This document shows positions 35,741 to 47,970 of a DNA stretch of 64,000 nt, piece by piece (position 1 is the stretch's first letter; each line of letters starts with the position of its first letter). Position numbers and translations under genes: made by a program. Origin of the DNA: Termitomyces sp. T153. Taxonomy: Eukaryota > Basidiomycota > Agaricomycetes > Agaricales > Lyophyllaceae. Where the stretch lies: contig JACKQL020000046.1 in assembly GCA_018296165.2 (NCBI GenBank), forward strand, positions 372,001 through 436,000. Reading direction: 5' to 3'. The notes beneath the pieces were generated by a model. The model saw nothing but the letters and a program-made list of their open reading frames with translations. It was not told the DNA's origin and searched no databases.

Positions 35741-36013
35741 CAGGTCTGTTGCTGCTGCATCCTCTCAGTCAGACATCTTGCAGGCAGCAAAGGAAAAATT
35801 TTCACAATCTTTGTCCAAGTGTAAGGCTTTGACTAGTGCTTCGCAATGCAGCGCGTCTGTAGCACTAAGAACAAAATGTATTTTGATAAGTAAATAAATA
35901 ATGACAATTTAGCATACCTAAGAACAAAATGGACAAAGATAGAGACTGTAAGTACTGACTATGAGCTAATGTAGGGCTTGGTCACGTGTATATCATGACA
36001 GCTACACCTTACA

Positions 36014-36395
36014 ACATGCTTTCTATAATTGCAGTGAGAAAAAATCTATTTGACTATAAGTACTATAGCAGTCAGAATGATCTCCCACATGTAGCAGAAG
36101 TTGAATTACTGACATGACATTCTAATCAGCCAATTCTGATTTCTGTCTGATTCCAAATCCGTCCGTTGATTCCAATCTAGATTATCAATCCATTTATTTG
36201 GTCTCAATCTAGCCTATACTTAATCGTCCATGAATTTATTCGGATTTCCACGGCAGTGTTCGAAATCTCTGACAAATTTTTTATTAGTCACGCGAGTGCT
36301 GCAAGTTGCCACGCATTGTCATGTCTTACATAATCCTATTGTTGACTCCTTTCGTGTCCACAAGCCAGAGCAGACTACCATTGCTCACACATATC
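36014..36395. other. Host flank upstream of the kinase-like gene
   Basis: No TE match after 36013; CG dinucleotides reappear from about 36160. Presumed promoter region of the gene at 36396. Confidence 0.4.
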
Positions 36396-37992
36396 ATGCC
36401 TCCGGAGTATGATAACTTAACCACTCTGCTTCGAACCACCTTGCCACTCGATGATTCTGAATACGACAAACTACTTATTCGGAGAGTTACATGGTGGGAA
36501 TCGACTCGTGTTAGGTCATGGTTTCTCGAAAATGGCTTCGCATTGTATCGCCGGTATCAATATGAAGACCAAGATTTCATCGTTGAAATGTACCCGCCTG
36601 GCGCTGAAGCACAAGAGAGAGCGTTTCCTTATCCTTACGAAGGTGAGATGGATCGCGGTCCTCATGAGTCGGAATATCGGCCTTTTCACGCATATACTGG
36701 CCATACGGCACGTGTCTTGCGGTCATCCGTCAAGAGCACGTCCATAACCTTTCTTGGGCTCCTAGTGTACTATTAGCCATGCTCAGGATCGTTCAGGGCG
36801 GCATGTTGTCGTGAAGGCAATACTCGATGACAGTGAAGAGTTTCGCATTCTACGATACCTTCGGGATCAAGGAGTACCGCGCTCCATGGATGATTTCCAC
36901 AACGTGATACCGGTTTTGGATATCCTGCCCTATGAAGGTCAATGGCTTGCGATTATGCCCAGGTAGGACCACTGTTCGCAAATGTCATGGTGCTTCAGCT
37001 CAATAAAAGCTCGGTCGTTAGATGGGGTATCCGACCTCTTGGTCCTCCGTTTCAGAGAATACACGAGGTGTTTCATTTGATTCACTGTCTATTAAAGGTG
37101 CCTCCTGACTTCCTTTCATTAAGTCAGTTCTCACTTTGTATCAGGGACTGACTTTCCTTCATGAACATAGAATAGCGCATGGGGTGTGTCACCTCATTCA
37201 TAGTTTGGTTTCTTCTCATCCTGTCATCAATCTAGGACATCAAGACAGACAACATACTCGTCAATCATGTCTATCGAGACCTTTTTGACAACCGCAGTCG
37301 CTCTCGCGCATTGCTACGTTCACAAGGTAAACTGACGTATGCCTTCTGTGACTTTGATGGTTCCACAATGTTTCCACCTTCAATGACCCTTGATGAATGT
37401 CGCCTCCCTAGTCATATTTCTTTCAACACACTGTGTGATCAAGCGCCGCCGGATACGTTTCAGGGCGAATTTGATTTCAATCCTTTTGCCTTTGATGTTG
37501 GAATGTTAGGCATCTTGTTCTGCAATAGATTCCAGGCAAGCCAATATACCTACCCTCTCCATTAATATCTAAAAGAATTGAATCACATTGTAGTATCTGT
37601 CACGAACTGTTCCCATGCTGGCACCCTTACTCGATAGGATGACGACCCGATTTATTGAACGACGTCTCAAAGCTTCAGAAGCTTTACAGTTTTTCGAACA
37701 AGAAGTTCTTCCGCAGACACCTGAGTCTATACTATCCTCGCGGATCCCCCCATTCGATAGTGCAACTGGACTCTACGATACTTACGATCGATGGGCAGGC
37801 CTTGATTCGGACTTTGTGGACAAATGGGGCGCCTTCCGTGAACCTCCTGTTCCGCTTACCCTCAAATTTCTGCGATATATCTGTGAATACCCGTGGATTT
37901 TTTACGTTGTTAGCTGCATACGCCGTGTCACTCAATTTATTCGCGTCCGCATGTCATTCTTCCGCAGATTTAACTCAAAGACAGATCATTGA
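36396..37992 (+). CDS. Atypical fungal protein-kinase-like protein
   Basis: Six exons: 36396-36721, 36777-36962, 37022-37097, 37145-37183, 37236-37535, 37594-37992; 441 aa, in frame, no disruption. The last intron has a GC donor (CAG|gcaagc). Kinase marks: VVVKAI with candidate ATP-binding lysine K122, FHNVIPVLDIL, LTFLHEHRIAHGDIKTDN (catalytic loop with HGD at 208-210 in place of HRD, N215), and CDFDG (248-251) in place of DFG. The N-terminal part (WWESTRVRSWFLENGFALY) is like that of the expanded kinase-like families of Agaricomycetes. A C-terminal hydrophobic stretch (PWIFYVVSCIRR) may be membrane-associated. Activity is uncertain. Upstream in-frame ATGs (36306) exist but the first segment fits less well. 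The gene sits between transposons yet keeps normal CG content. Confidence 0.82.
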
Positions 37993-38515
37993 TAAATACA
38001 ACGGGCTTTCATGCTTGTAAAATCGCATGGCTGAATAGATGACACTTAGTGAAGACCCCCATGCAATGCCCTTATCCAACCTCGAGGATATCAAACCCCC
38101 AAAGCAACCTCTGCCATCATTGGAATCAATCCCTGCCCCCGACAACCCCCTCCTCCAAGAATAAGTCAAGATTCCAAGACCAGTGCTCCACCCCCAACCT
38201 TGAACCTAAACTTTGGAATTAGCTAGGACCACTCTGGCTACTTGACCATCAACCCTGCCCAATATTTGACTGGACAAATTCTGCAACAAAGTCTCTAAGC
38301 ACAGATACAACTCCTGCTAACCTCCTATCCCTCCCCTTCCCATTTCCTAGGGCTCTGACACCTCTGATCTGACTCCAGCAACTCTGGAGCAAGCCAAACA
38401 AGATTCCAAACCTCAAGACAACCAAGAAAGAAAGGAAAATGCACCTCTGCCCCAGCCTCCTAACATCACTTGAATTTGAATATCTCAAGATCCTCATGCA
38501 TACTTAAAGAACACA
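37993..38515 (+). mobile_element. Fragment of L2 internal region
   Basis: From about 38040 to 38500 the sequence resembles L2 internal DNA around 51,780-52,200: agctaggaccactctgg.tacttg parallels 52048 onward and accaagaaagaaaggaa parallels 52158 onward. No LTR at either end. It begins about 50 bp after the kinase stop codon, so that gene's 3' end abuts transposon DNA. Confidence 0.6.
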
Positions 38516-38519
38516 AATG

Positions 38520-41500
38520 TAGTGAAGTAATTTTGTGATGCATGTAGTGTTACACATGTCTCCTGATTGGTAAAATGGCATGAGTGACTAGGCCACTTTG
38601 GAACAAAGCAGTCAGACAATATGCACCAGTGCAAGGCTTATCCAGACAAATCCCTGTTACAATCATAGACCTCTCTGCTTAGGACATTCCTCAGATCTTG
38701 TTCAAGTCATAGTTATATTATATACAATCAATTCCACCATCCAAACAGTCTAGGAAACCCTTTCTAAGTCTGAATGATAGACAAGGTTGCCAGTCATATT
38801 CCTGACACACAAGGTCATCTGCAAAGCCTCAGCTTGTTTTACATCACATAATGCTTTTTCAATTGATTGTCTGGATGAAAAATTCTGCCCTTGCATATTA
38901 ATTCATCAGACTTGCTTTAAATTATTCTGTGCAACTCAAAGTTCAGACCTTTGGAGTCTTAGGGTTGCTTTGTATGGACACAAATTCACCTGAAGAGAAG
39001 ATGGTGGTTCTATTGCTGAATGTCAATGCTTTTTCAACAGTCACAATGGTGTCTATCTGTTTAATAGAGGTTCAATCAGGACCTCAATTCATCTATGTAT
39101 TGATAGAATTACTGACTGGTAAACCTCTCAAATCTTTTGGCCCCAGGACTTGTACAACAGCATGAAGGTTATCATGATAAAAGCATTCCACAGTGCATTT
39201 GATCATGGGATCAATTATCCTGTATACTATGAAAATCAAGAAACCCTTCAATACAATATGTAAAAAATTCAACACCCTGAGGAACCCTTTAATATGTTAT
39301 AGTAAATCAGTCATGGCTCAAATAGCTGTATCAATAGTGCATGAACATACTGTCAAGGCCATGTGTTGTGGGTCAAACACCTTGACAATATCACCCACTT
39401 TGAGAGTATGGATATGATGGTGATCAGAACAATAAGTGTCATCCCTGAGTTCCTGCTCAACAATTTGAACATAAACTTTTGTGGCTTTTAGTCTACAAGT
39501 GCTGAAGTTCTTGGCCATGATAAAACTGGCCATCAACTTAGCTCATGGGCAAGAGACAAATCATAGCATAGACTAGGTAAGGGTTTTTGTTTGGTGGTGT
39601 TGTTGGACAATTCATAGTCTCAGGGCAGCAATTCCAGTTGCTGCTAGTGAACAGTATGATAGTTAATACAGAGCATTTTAACAATGTGATCCAACTGTGT
39701 AACTTACAATGTTGCACAAGCAGTAAGGGAGATGAAGAGAGGTACACCTGGAAACAGGAGTGCTTGGCAAATCCAGTAGGAAACAAATCCATGCTTGGAC
39801 TGCACACTTATCTACAGACTATCAATATCTCTATCTGCACTAATGAGGCAACCATCAGGAACCCCCAAGTTCTATGGCATATCACATCATGTGATGTTAA
39901 TGTCACACATTTGTTTATTGAAAGATGAATCTGTTTTCAATTGGAAGCTGATTGTAATTGTGGGTAAATCTGGTGTAATTATGGGTAAAATCTGGTGTAA
40001 TTGTGGGTAATCATGGGTAAATCTGGATTACAATCAAAGAATTAGAATTACTTGAGATTTCAAATCGAGGAAAAGTGAAAGTAAATTCCAATCTAAAACT
40101 AACAGATTACCTTTGACTCACATGGCTTACAGATTTTGTTCTGCAGACACATATACATATTTATTAGGTAGTAGGCATGAGGATTCAAATAGTTCAGTGT
40201 TGCAGTTGTTGGAGCAAAATACTTTGAGCTCACCTCTACTGACCAGAACTTCAGAGTATAGTTGGCAGAATGAGAACTCTGGTCATCTGATGAATCTGGC
40301 AGAGGTGGCAAGTACAAATGTACCACACAAGATCAGCGCTAACTTGAGGCCACCAAAATTGTTCTAGTAGAGCTGAGCAGGTAACAAAAAGGCCTCTATG
40401 TCCCAAGTTATCATGCATAGCTTTCAAGACTCATAAGCAATGGTCAGTAGGAACAAATAGCTTGTGGGCACCATCTCTGTTTCTCACCAAAGCTTGCTGC
40501 CAGCAATAAAGAACATGGATGCATAGCAAATGAAGGTGGCCTATTTGGTGTTGCTAAGGCTTTTAGGTTGAACAAGGTCATTAAGCCATTTCTTGACCAA
40601 AAGCATGCATGCATCACTAGCAATGGCTTTGGTACTGTGGGGTACATCATTATAAGTAGTGGTGCCATCATCATGGAGAGGCCAAATGTCATCACTGTTT
40701 GCCAGTCATGGGGCTGAGTCATGGCTATCATTGCTAACAAATGTTGCTAAGGGCTGGAACTTGAGAAGGGGGGGTAGTCATCATGAAGCTGAAGATACTT
40801 GGTGGAGGAGGGACAGTGGCAGCTGGACTTGGTGAATGAAGCCATGTCAGCAATCAATCCAGTCCTCATATACAGAGTTGTTGCTATCATCAGGAAGGGG
40901 GTTGCTAGGCTGGAGTGGGCATTGCAAAAGACTGTTGGGGCCATGGAAAGTTTCTTTGACATGAACAAGCTCAAAGTGGAACATCAATATCACCATAATC
41001 CAGTGGTTCATGCTAGCAGAAGGCTGGATGTCAGGGTTCTGTAGCATACCCTTGATATAGCAAGTGTCAACTTCAATGATGAGGTTCCTAACACCAATGA
41101 GGTACATTCATAAGGCTTGAAGCACTCAATAAAGTCCATAGAGTTCCAACTTGGGCTGACTGAATCTAGCCTCTCTGTCATTAAGTGTAATTGATCCAAA
41201 GCAGTTGTAGCAATGTTCTTTGTGGTTGTTGCTAGTGCATTGGCAGAGGTAGTAGCCAACAGCAATATATGATGTATCAACTGCTAAGATGACTGGGTCA
41301 GGCAATTCATAATCAATTGGAATTAGGGGCTTGGTGTCTTGTAAAGCTTTAACAAGGTCTTGCTGGGCATTGATCTGATTAGGGCCAAATTCTATGGGGA
41401 TGCCAATTGTGAGTGAGTTTTGTTAAGTTGTTAGCATGATGAGCAAAATTCTTGATGAAAATCCTAAGAACTCCAACTGCACCCAGAAAGGCTCAAACTT

Positions 41501-42646
41501 CTTATAGCAACTTGCAAGGGCCCCAGCACTCAAGTGGGGCTAAGCAACTCTTGTCTGGAATTTGACCACTAGGTGTGCAAATGTGTCCAAGAATCTTGAA
41601 GGTCAGGGTGCATAATACTAGCTTGTGACTTGAGAATGTACTGCCACAGTACCTCATTTGCTGGAGGATTTGGTTGAGAAGTTCAAAGAACTCCCATAGC
41701 ACTAAGCAAACATTTGAGTTAGTAGGATGCTTTGCAGGAATACCATTAACAATCTTCCAGTCCTTGGGTCCTTTCACACCAACATTGTCAATAAAGCTGA
41801 GTATGTTATAGGGGATCTCTGGCTGAAAAATAAAAGTAATGTCATTGTGGAATATTGGCACAGAGTTTGTCCAACCCATCAGCAAGGTCACTAGGCAAAG
41901 TGCATCAAATGGAGTCTGGAATGTTGTTAAGTTACATGAGGTGGGGTTGATAAGTTGCTCATCATAGCCAATGTAGAGGTTGAGTATAGCACCACATATG
42001 CATCCAGCAAAAGATTCAGTGATATGATCAGGAAAAGGCAGTACTCCAGAATGGCAAATGGTGACATGGTTTAGCAGCTCTAGACTGTGTACAATCCTGA
42101 GCTTACCATTCTTCTTGAGGACACATAACCAGCACAAGCAATAAGTTCCTTCCCTAGTCCTGGGGATATGGGGCAATTGTGCTGAATCCAGGGTACATGT
42201 AGTATCATTGGTATACATACTGGCAGAAAGAAGTCAGGGTGCAAGCTTCCTTGTTCAGAGTCCTCCCAAGCAAAAGCTTTTTCTTGTTTGGCAACCATGT
42301 TAACAAGAATGTTGATTTTGTCACTAGTGATAAAGCCCATGTTGTGGTCTTCAACAAGTTTTGCTTGTTGTTTGCTAGTGAATTGCTGTGTTGGTACAAA
42401 TGGTGGTGGATTTGGGTCAAGTGCTGGCATTGTTGCTAGCAGGTTGCTAATAATGTTGCTCAATTCAAAAGTCTTTGCTAACATGGCCAGCAATGGGTTT
42501 GGTCTTCATAGTGTGATGGATTTGTACTTCTTCTTTACCTGAACACCTTTTCTTTTAGCAGATTTGTTAGCAACAAACTGAGCAAGAAAAGGGATGTTAA
42601 CATAAGTAGGGGTAGCACCTGCATTGTTTGTAGCAATAGGTAAAGT
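38520..42646 (-). pseudogene. E1 reverse transcriptase, RNase H and integrase
   Basis: Starts near 42500 (LVEDHNMGFITSDKINIL), then WLCVLKKNGKLRIVHSLELL, the RT active site as LSFIDNVGVKGPKDW (FIDD to FIDN, 41800), and CTLTFKILGHICTPSG. RNase H/tether near 41110-40850: MYLIGVRNLIIEVDTCYIKG and GMLQNPDIQPSASMNHW. The integrase part (40700-39300) is so broken that only short pieces can be read; LKVGDIVKVFDPQHMALTV near 39400 looks like the integrase C-terminal beta barrel. The end of the element near 38520 is not sharp. Confidence 0.75.
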
Positions 42647-42651
42647 CTGTC

Positions 42652-43020
42652 TGTTAGGGGACTTCTATTTCCGACCTCCACAACTTGTTCCAGCACCTCT
42701 GCAGCTTGTTCAATGTCTCTGGGGCTCTTTCTAGAACCCCAGAGATCTCCAGAGAACTGTGGAGTTCTCTGTATTACCTCAGTGATCATTGCCCTAGGGT
42801 TAGGAGTAGCTCTGGTCATCTGTACAGTAGTTCCCATACCTCTGCCACTCACTGATGCACCACACTGAGCAGTGGGGATCCTTAGACTTGTTCTCTTCAG
42901 ATTTACCTCTGCTAGGTGATTAGTTACTGATTGTATCATTGTCTACTCTGCTAATATACTTTGGATTCCCCTCTGCTAGCTGTGTGACTCTGATCCACCA
43001 CTCCAGAGGTTACTCTTACA
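42652..43020 (+). repeat. G2 5' LTR
   Basis: 369 bp, starts TGTTAGGGGACTTC, ends GAGGTTACTCTTACA; aligns with the G1 LTRs. Confidence 0.92.
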
Positions 43021-43126
43021 GCAGAATAAGTCTTCTAAAACTGGTCTGGAAGCCCCTCATAGCTGCAAGGAACCTTCAAGCCACTACCTGTCACTTCTCC
43101 ACTAGGACTAAACACTGCAGAGTTCT

Positions 43127-43627
43127 ATGTCTCAGCTTGCCAACCCAGACACACCCTCAGAGGCCCCAGCCCTGCAGGACAAAGCCTGGACTTGCCTGCT
43201 TCACCTAGAAACTCAGGTGCAATTAACACAATCATTTCTCGCCCACCATACTACCAAACTCTCTACCCTTCATCAAACAACCAATCTTATCTCCCAATCC
43301 CTCCAGGCACTACTCAAATGCCTACTTCCTAACTCACTCTAGCTATCCCTGCAGCATGCCTCCTGCTGCTAGGAATCCCCATGGACATGGATGCTGCCCT
43401 GCTACTGTGCTGAAGATGCCAGAAGCCTGGGCACTTTGCACAGCACTGCCCCTTGGGCCTGGAGGTATGCTACCTTTTCACAGTGGAGCAGGAGGGACTC
43501 CTCCTGCAGCTGCTGGCTATGAAGAATGCTGCTGGAGCTCCATCACTAGATGAGCCTACATCAGAGTTGACCCTGGAGGAGATCAGTGCATGCACATCAT
43601 ATCTGGAGCTGGAGGGGGATTTTTAGT
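43127..43627 (+). pseudogene. G2 gag, internally deleted
   Basis: Starts MSQLANPDTPSEAPALQDK like G1 and G3, runs to LLKCLLPNSL, then jumps over the capsid core to the zinc-knuckle/end region (PGHFAQHCPLGLEV, LTLEEISACTSYLELEGDF). Confidence 0.8.
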
Positions 43628-43952
43628 TGAGCAATGAATGAGGTGTATGCCTCCATTGCTGGGTGCTAATAGGTTCTCATATCTGTCAACAGAAAATGCA
43701 ACTGCCTTTTCCAATGCCCTTTGTTCTGAGGCAGAAGAACCTCAACACCCCCCTTCAGACATATAAACACTAATTCTGGAGCCTCCACCAAGCTTCCTGA
43801 CACCTCTGAAGGTCTGTCGGCATGGCCCCACTTGGGCATGTCAAATGCCTTGACAGTACATGATGACTTCTGGCCTGTCTGCCAACTTCCTGCATCTAAA
43901 CATGGAGGTTGAGATGATAGACACCTAGCAAACCCATGGAGTCACAGCTTTT

Positions 43953-46900
43953 TTGAATAGCAGAGCAACAGGACTGTTTCTGGACTTAGAGTTTGTCAAA
44001 CACTATGGCCTAACCACACAGTCTCTCCCCAAGCCCATTCCAGTCTACAACATTGATGGAATGCCTAACAAAGCAGGCACCATCAACTCTGTAGTCAATC
44101 TAGTCCTCTGCTATCAGAACTATGCAGAGCATGCCATGTTCACTGTCACTAGCCTGGGTAGGCAGGACATGATCCTTGATTTTATGTAGCTTCATGAGCA
44201 CAACCCCAAGGTTGATTGGACCAAAGGGAAGGTAACCATGAGCAGGTGCCCCTAGAAGTGTTCTGCCTGTGCTGCAGAGGACAGAGCAGAGCACCAGACC
44301 CAAGTTCAGGAGCATGCAGCCATCTGCACATGTCATGCTAGCCCTCTCCCCTTTACAGATCTAGACCTCTTGGATTCCCCACCTCTGGCATTTCCTAGTA
44401 GAGAGGCCCTCTATGAGGACAATTGGAGCAATAGCAGAGCCCCAGAGGAGGAGCATGGAGAAGAGTTTGGTGGCATATGCAAGCTGGAGCTCCCAGATGA
44501 AGCGGTAGAAGTGGGGGATCAAATCTATGCTACTACCATACATCTGCTGCCCTTTGTCATGGAGAGCTGGGCTAGCCAGACCACATCTCAATGGCTGGCC
44601 CAGGCATTTGCTGCTAATGTCATGCCTCAATAGTTTCAAGATGTAGTACCCCCCTATTTTTATGCATTTGAGGATGTTTTCTCCAAAGCTTTACTCAACT
44701 CACTTTCAGAGCACAAGAGGTGAGACCACACCATCAAACTGCTACCAGACTCTGCACCCTCCAGCTGTAAGGTCTACTTGCTCATGCCTCAGGAACAGGA
44801 CAAGCTTGACACATTCCTGCAGGAGAACCTGGACTGTGGTTGCATCTGCCCATCCAAGTCTCTAATGGCTTCTCTGCTCTTCTTCATTAAAAAGAAGGAT
44901 GGCTCCCTCTAACTGGTCCAGGACTACCGGGTACTCAATGCCATGATGGTGAAGAACCATTACCCTCTCCCTCTCATCTCTGAGCTCATCAACAACCTCT
45001 GGAGTGCATAATACTTCACTAAGCTGGATGTCCAGTAGGGTTACAACAATATGCACATTTAGAAGGGAGATGAGTGGAAGGCTGCCTTCTAGACCAACCA
45101 GAGATTGTTTGAGCCACTTGTTATGTTCTTTGAACTCACCAATAGCCCCACCACCTTCCAGACCATGATGAATGACATCTTCCGGAACTTTATAGCAGAG
45201 GGTATAGTGTGTGTGTACCTTAATGACATTCTCATCTATACCAAAACATTAGAGGAACACCATCAGATCACTCACTTTGTCCTGGAACACCTCTGCCAGT
45301 ATCAGCTCTACCTCAAGCCAGAAAAGTGCAAGTTTGAACAAACCCAGATCGAGTACCTGGGCCTGATCATATTGCACAGAACCATAGAGATGGACCCAGT
45401 GAAGGTAGCAGGCATGGTGGAGTGGCCAGAGCCCCAGAACAAGAAGGAGGTGCAGGCATTCCTTGGTTTTGCAAACTTCTACCAGAGATTCATCCAGGAC
45501 TTCTCACACCATGCCCATCCACCATTTGACCTCACAGGAAAGGATGTTCCATGGAGTTGGGGACCTCTAGAGCAGACAGCCTTTGACACTCTCAAGTGTG
45601 CCATGACCTCCAGACCTGTCCTCCTCTTTCTGGATGACAATTCTCCCTTCCAGGTGGAGACTAACAGCTCTGACTTTGCTACTGGAGCCATGCTCTCACA
45701 GCAATCTCTGCAGGATGGGAAGTGGCATCTGGTGGCCTTTTACTCTAAGAGCCTGAACATGGTGGAGCAGAACTACAAGATCTATGACAAAGAGATGCTG
45801 GCCATCATTCTGTCATTCAAGGAGTGGCAGCACTTCCTGGAGGGCATGTGGCACAAGTTTGAGGTCTGAATGGATTACAAGAACCTTGAATACTTCCAGA
45901 TGGCCAAGAAGCTCAATTGCCAACAGGCCTGGTGGTTCCTCTACCTCACCAACTTTGACTTTGTTTGCACCACAAGCCTGGCCAGAGCATGGGGAAACCA
46001 GATGCCTGTCCCAGAGAGCAGATCATGGCATGAGAGAAGGGGATAATAGCAATATTGTGCTCCTCTGCCCTGAATTGTTTGCAATCCAAGCCATGGAGGG
46101 TCTTGCCATTGAGGAAGCAGAAGCAGACATTCTCCAGGACATATGGCAGGGTAATTGGGATGGTCAGCAGGAGGAGCTGGTGGTGCAAGCTGCTCAGACA
46201 CTGAAGTTGGGGCATACCACCAGTGCCAAGGCAGTCTGCACTGATGAATGGGTCCTCCAAGACAGAATCCTGACCTTCCAAGACTGTATCTATATCCCCA
46301 ACATTCCAGAGCTCCATCAGAGGATTGTGGAGCAACACCATGACTCCTGCATTGCAGAGCACCCCAGACAGGGAAAGACACTGGAGCTAGTATTGTGGAA
46401 CTACTGGTGGCCCCAGATGCCCAGTATATTGGGTCCTACACTAGTACCTGCAATCTCTGCCTTCAGACCAAGCCCCAGCACTGACTCCCCTACAGACAGT
46501 TACACCTGCTACCCATGCCCACAGAATAATGGAGTGTGGCATTTGTGGACTTCATTGTAGAGCTCCCTGATGCCTATGGTTATGATGTGATCATGGTGGT
46601 GGTAGACCTATACAGCAAGTGAGTGCACTTCATTCCAACCCACACCACCTGCTCCACCATGGGTGCTACAAACCTGTACCAGAGGAATGTCTGGAAGCTC
46701 CATGGCCTCTCCAATGCCTATGTCTCAGATTGGGGACCACAATTTGTGGTGGAGTTCACCCAGGAGCTCTACCAACTGCTTGGAATGAAGCTCCACACCA
46801 CTACCACCTACCACTCACAGTCTGATAGCCAGACAGAATGTGTAAATCAGGAGTTAGAGCAGTATCTCTGCCTCTTTTGCAACAAATGCTAAGATGACTG

Positions 46901-47633
46901 GGACAAACTCCTCCCTGATGCCAAATTCCAATACAACAACCACATTCATGCATCCACCCAGTTTTCCCCATTCTTCCTTGACATGGGACAGCATCTGCAC
47001 ATGGGTTTTGAACCCCAGGCCTGGCCCTCAGAGAATGAGGCAGTAAACAAATTTGTGGACCAGATGAAGAGGTTGTAGGAGGAGGGCCAGGCAGCACTGG
47101 CAAAGGCAAAGGATGACATGGTGCAATACTATGACTGTGGAAGGACCCTGAAGCACAAATATCAACCCAGAGATCAAGTCTATCTGGATGCTTCCAACAT
47201 TATGACTACCCAGCCCTCAAAAAAGCTGTCACACCAGCAGTTGGGGCCTTTTACAGTGGAACAACAGGTAGGACCCTTGGCCTATCAACTCTAGCTCCCT
47301 GCAGGGATGCACCAGCTTCATCCAATGTTCAACATGGTCAAACTAACTCTGGCCCCTAAGGATCCTATTCTGGGGCATTGTCCACCACCTCTGCCATCCT
47401 CCATGGTGGTCAATGACAACAAGGAATATGAGGTGGAGGAAATCCTGGATAGCCATTTATTCTGGAGACAACTACAATACAAGGTGGAGTGGAAAGGCTA
47501 TGGGATCAAGGATATCTCCTGGGAGCCATGGGAGAACATACACACCCCCAGACTTGTCAAGGAGTTCCACCAGAGACATCTAGAGGCCCTGTGCACCATA
47601 CAAGGGATCTACCCTATCTTGCTAGCAGACTAA
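43953..47633 (+). pseudogene. G2 pol with integrase and chromodomain
   Basis: Protease remnant (FLDLEFVKHYGLTTQ), reverse transcriptase 44640-45600 with [13 protein letters not shown] and YLNDILIYTKTLEEHH (YLDD to YLND, 45220), RNase H to about 45960 (SSDFATGAMLSQQS, LEYFQMAKKL). Integrase 46280-47250: HQRIVEQHHDS, catalytic D in VDFIVELPDAYGYD, D in VSDWGPQFVVEF, E in DSQTECVNQELEQYL. Chromodomain 47425-47590: EYEVEEILDSHLFWRQLQY and VEWKGYGIKDISWEPWEN. Stops at positions expected from CGA or TGG codons. Confidence 0.88.
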
Positions 47634-47970
47634 GCAATCAGGAACTTCTTTTACCCTGTGCATTGAGACACCGCACACTAGAAGAGGGGTAATGTCAGGA
47701 GACTTCTATTTCCAACCTCTGCAACTTGTTCCAGCACCTCTGCAACTTGTTCAATATCTCTGGGGTTCTTTCTGGAACCCTGGAGATCTCCAGAGAACTG
47801 TGGAGTTCTCTGTATCACCTCAGCAATCATTGCCCTAGGATTAGGAGTAGCTTTAGTCATCTGTACAGTACTTCCCATGCCTCTGCTGCCCACTGATGTG
47901 CCACACTGAGCAGTGGGATCCTTAGACTTGTTCTCTTTGGATTCCCCTCTGCTAGGTAATCAGTTACTGA

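Larger units (their letters stand above)
30708..36000 (-). mobile_element. Chromovirus M1, minus strand, lacking reverse transcriptase
   Basis: Short 181-bp LTRs at 30708-30888 and 35820-36000 (TGTAAGGC..ATGACA read on the plus strand; the outer left base pair is mutated), with perfect target duplication gctac (30703-30707, 36001-36005). Read on the minus strand: gag, protease, RNase H, integrase, chromodomain. Between protease (ending about 34040) and RNase H (starting about 33900) there is no room for a reverse transcriptase. Contains solo LTR S2b. Splits the E2 3' LTR. Confidence 0.93.
21487..36013 (+). mobile_element. Chromovirus E2 (Ty3/gypsy), 5' part lost, hosting G1, S2a and M1
   Basis: Remaining E2 pieces are 21487-21746, 28015-28592, 29575-30707 and 36006-36013. 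Together they give the integrase and C-terminal chromodomain, a purine-rich tract (gtggatggggagggg) and a 3' LTR of about 246 bp that begins TGTAATCC at 30470 and ends ACCTTACA at 36013 after being split by M1. The 5' LTR, gag, protease and reverse transcriptase are absent; the left end abuts L1 copy 1. Confidence 0.8.
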
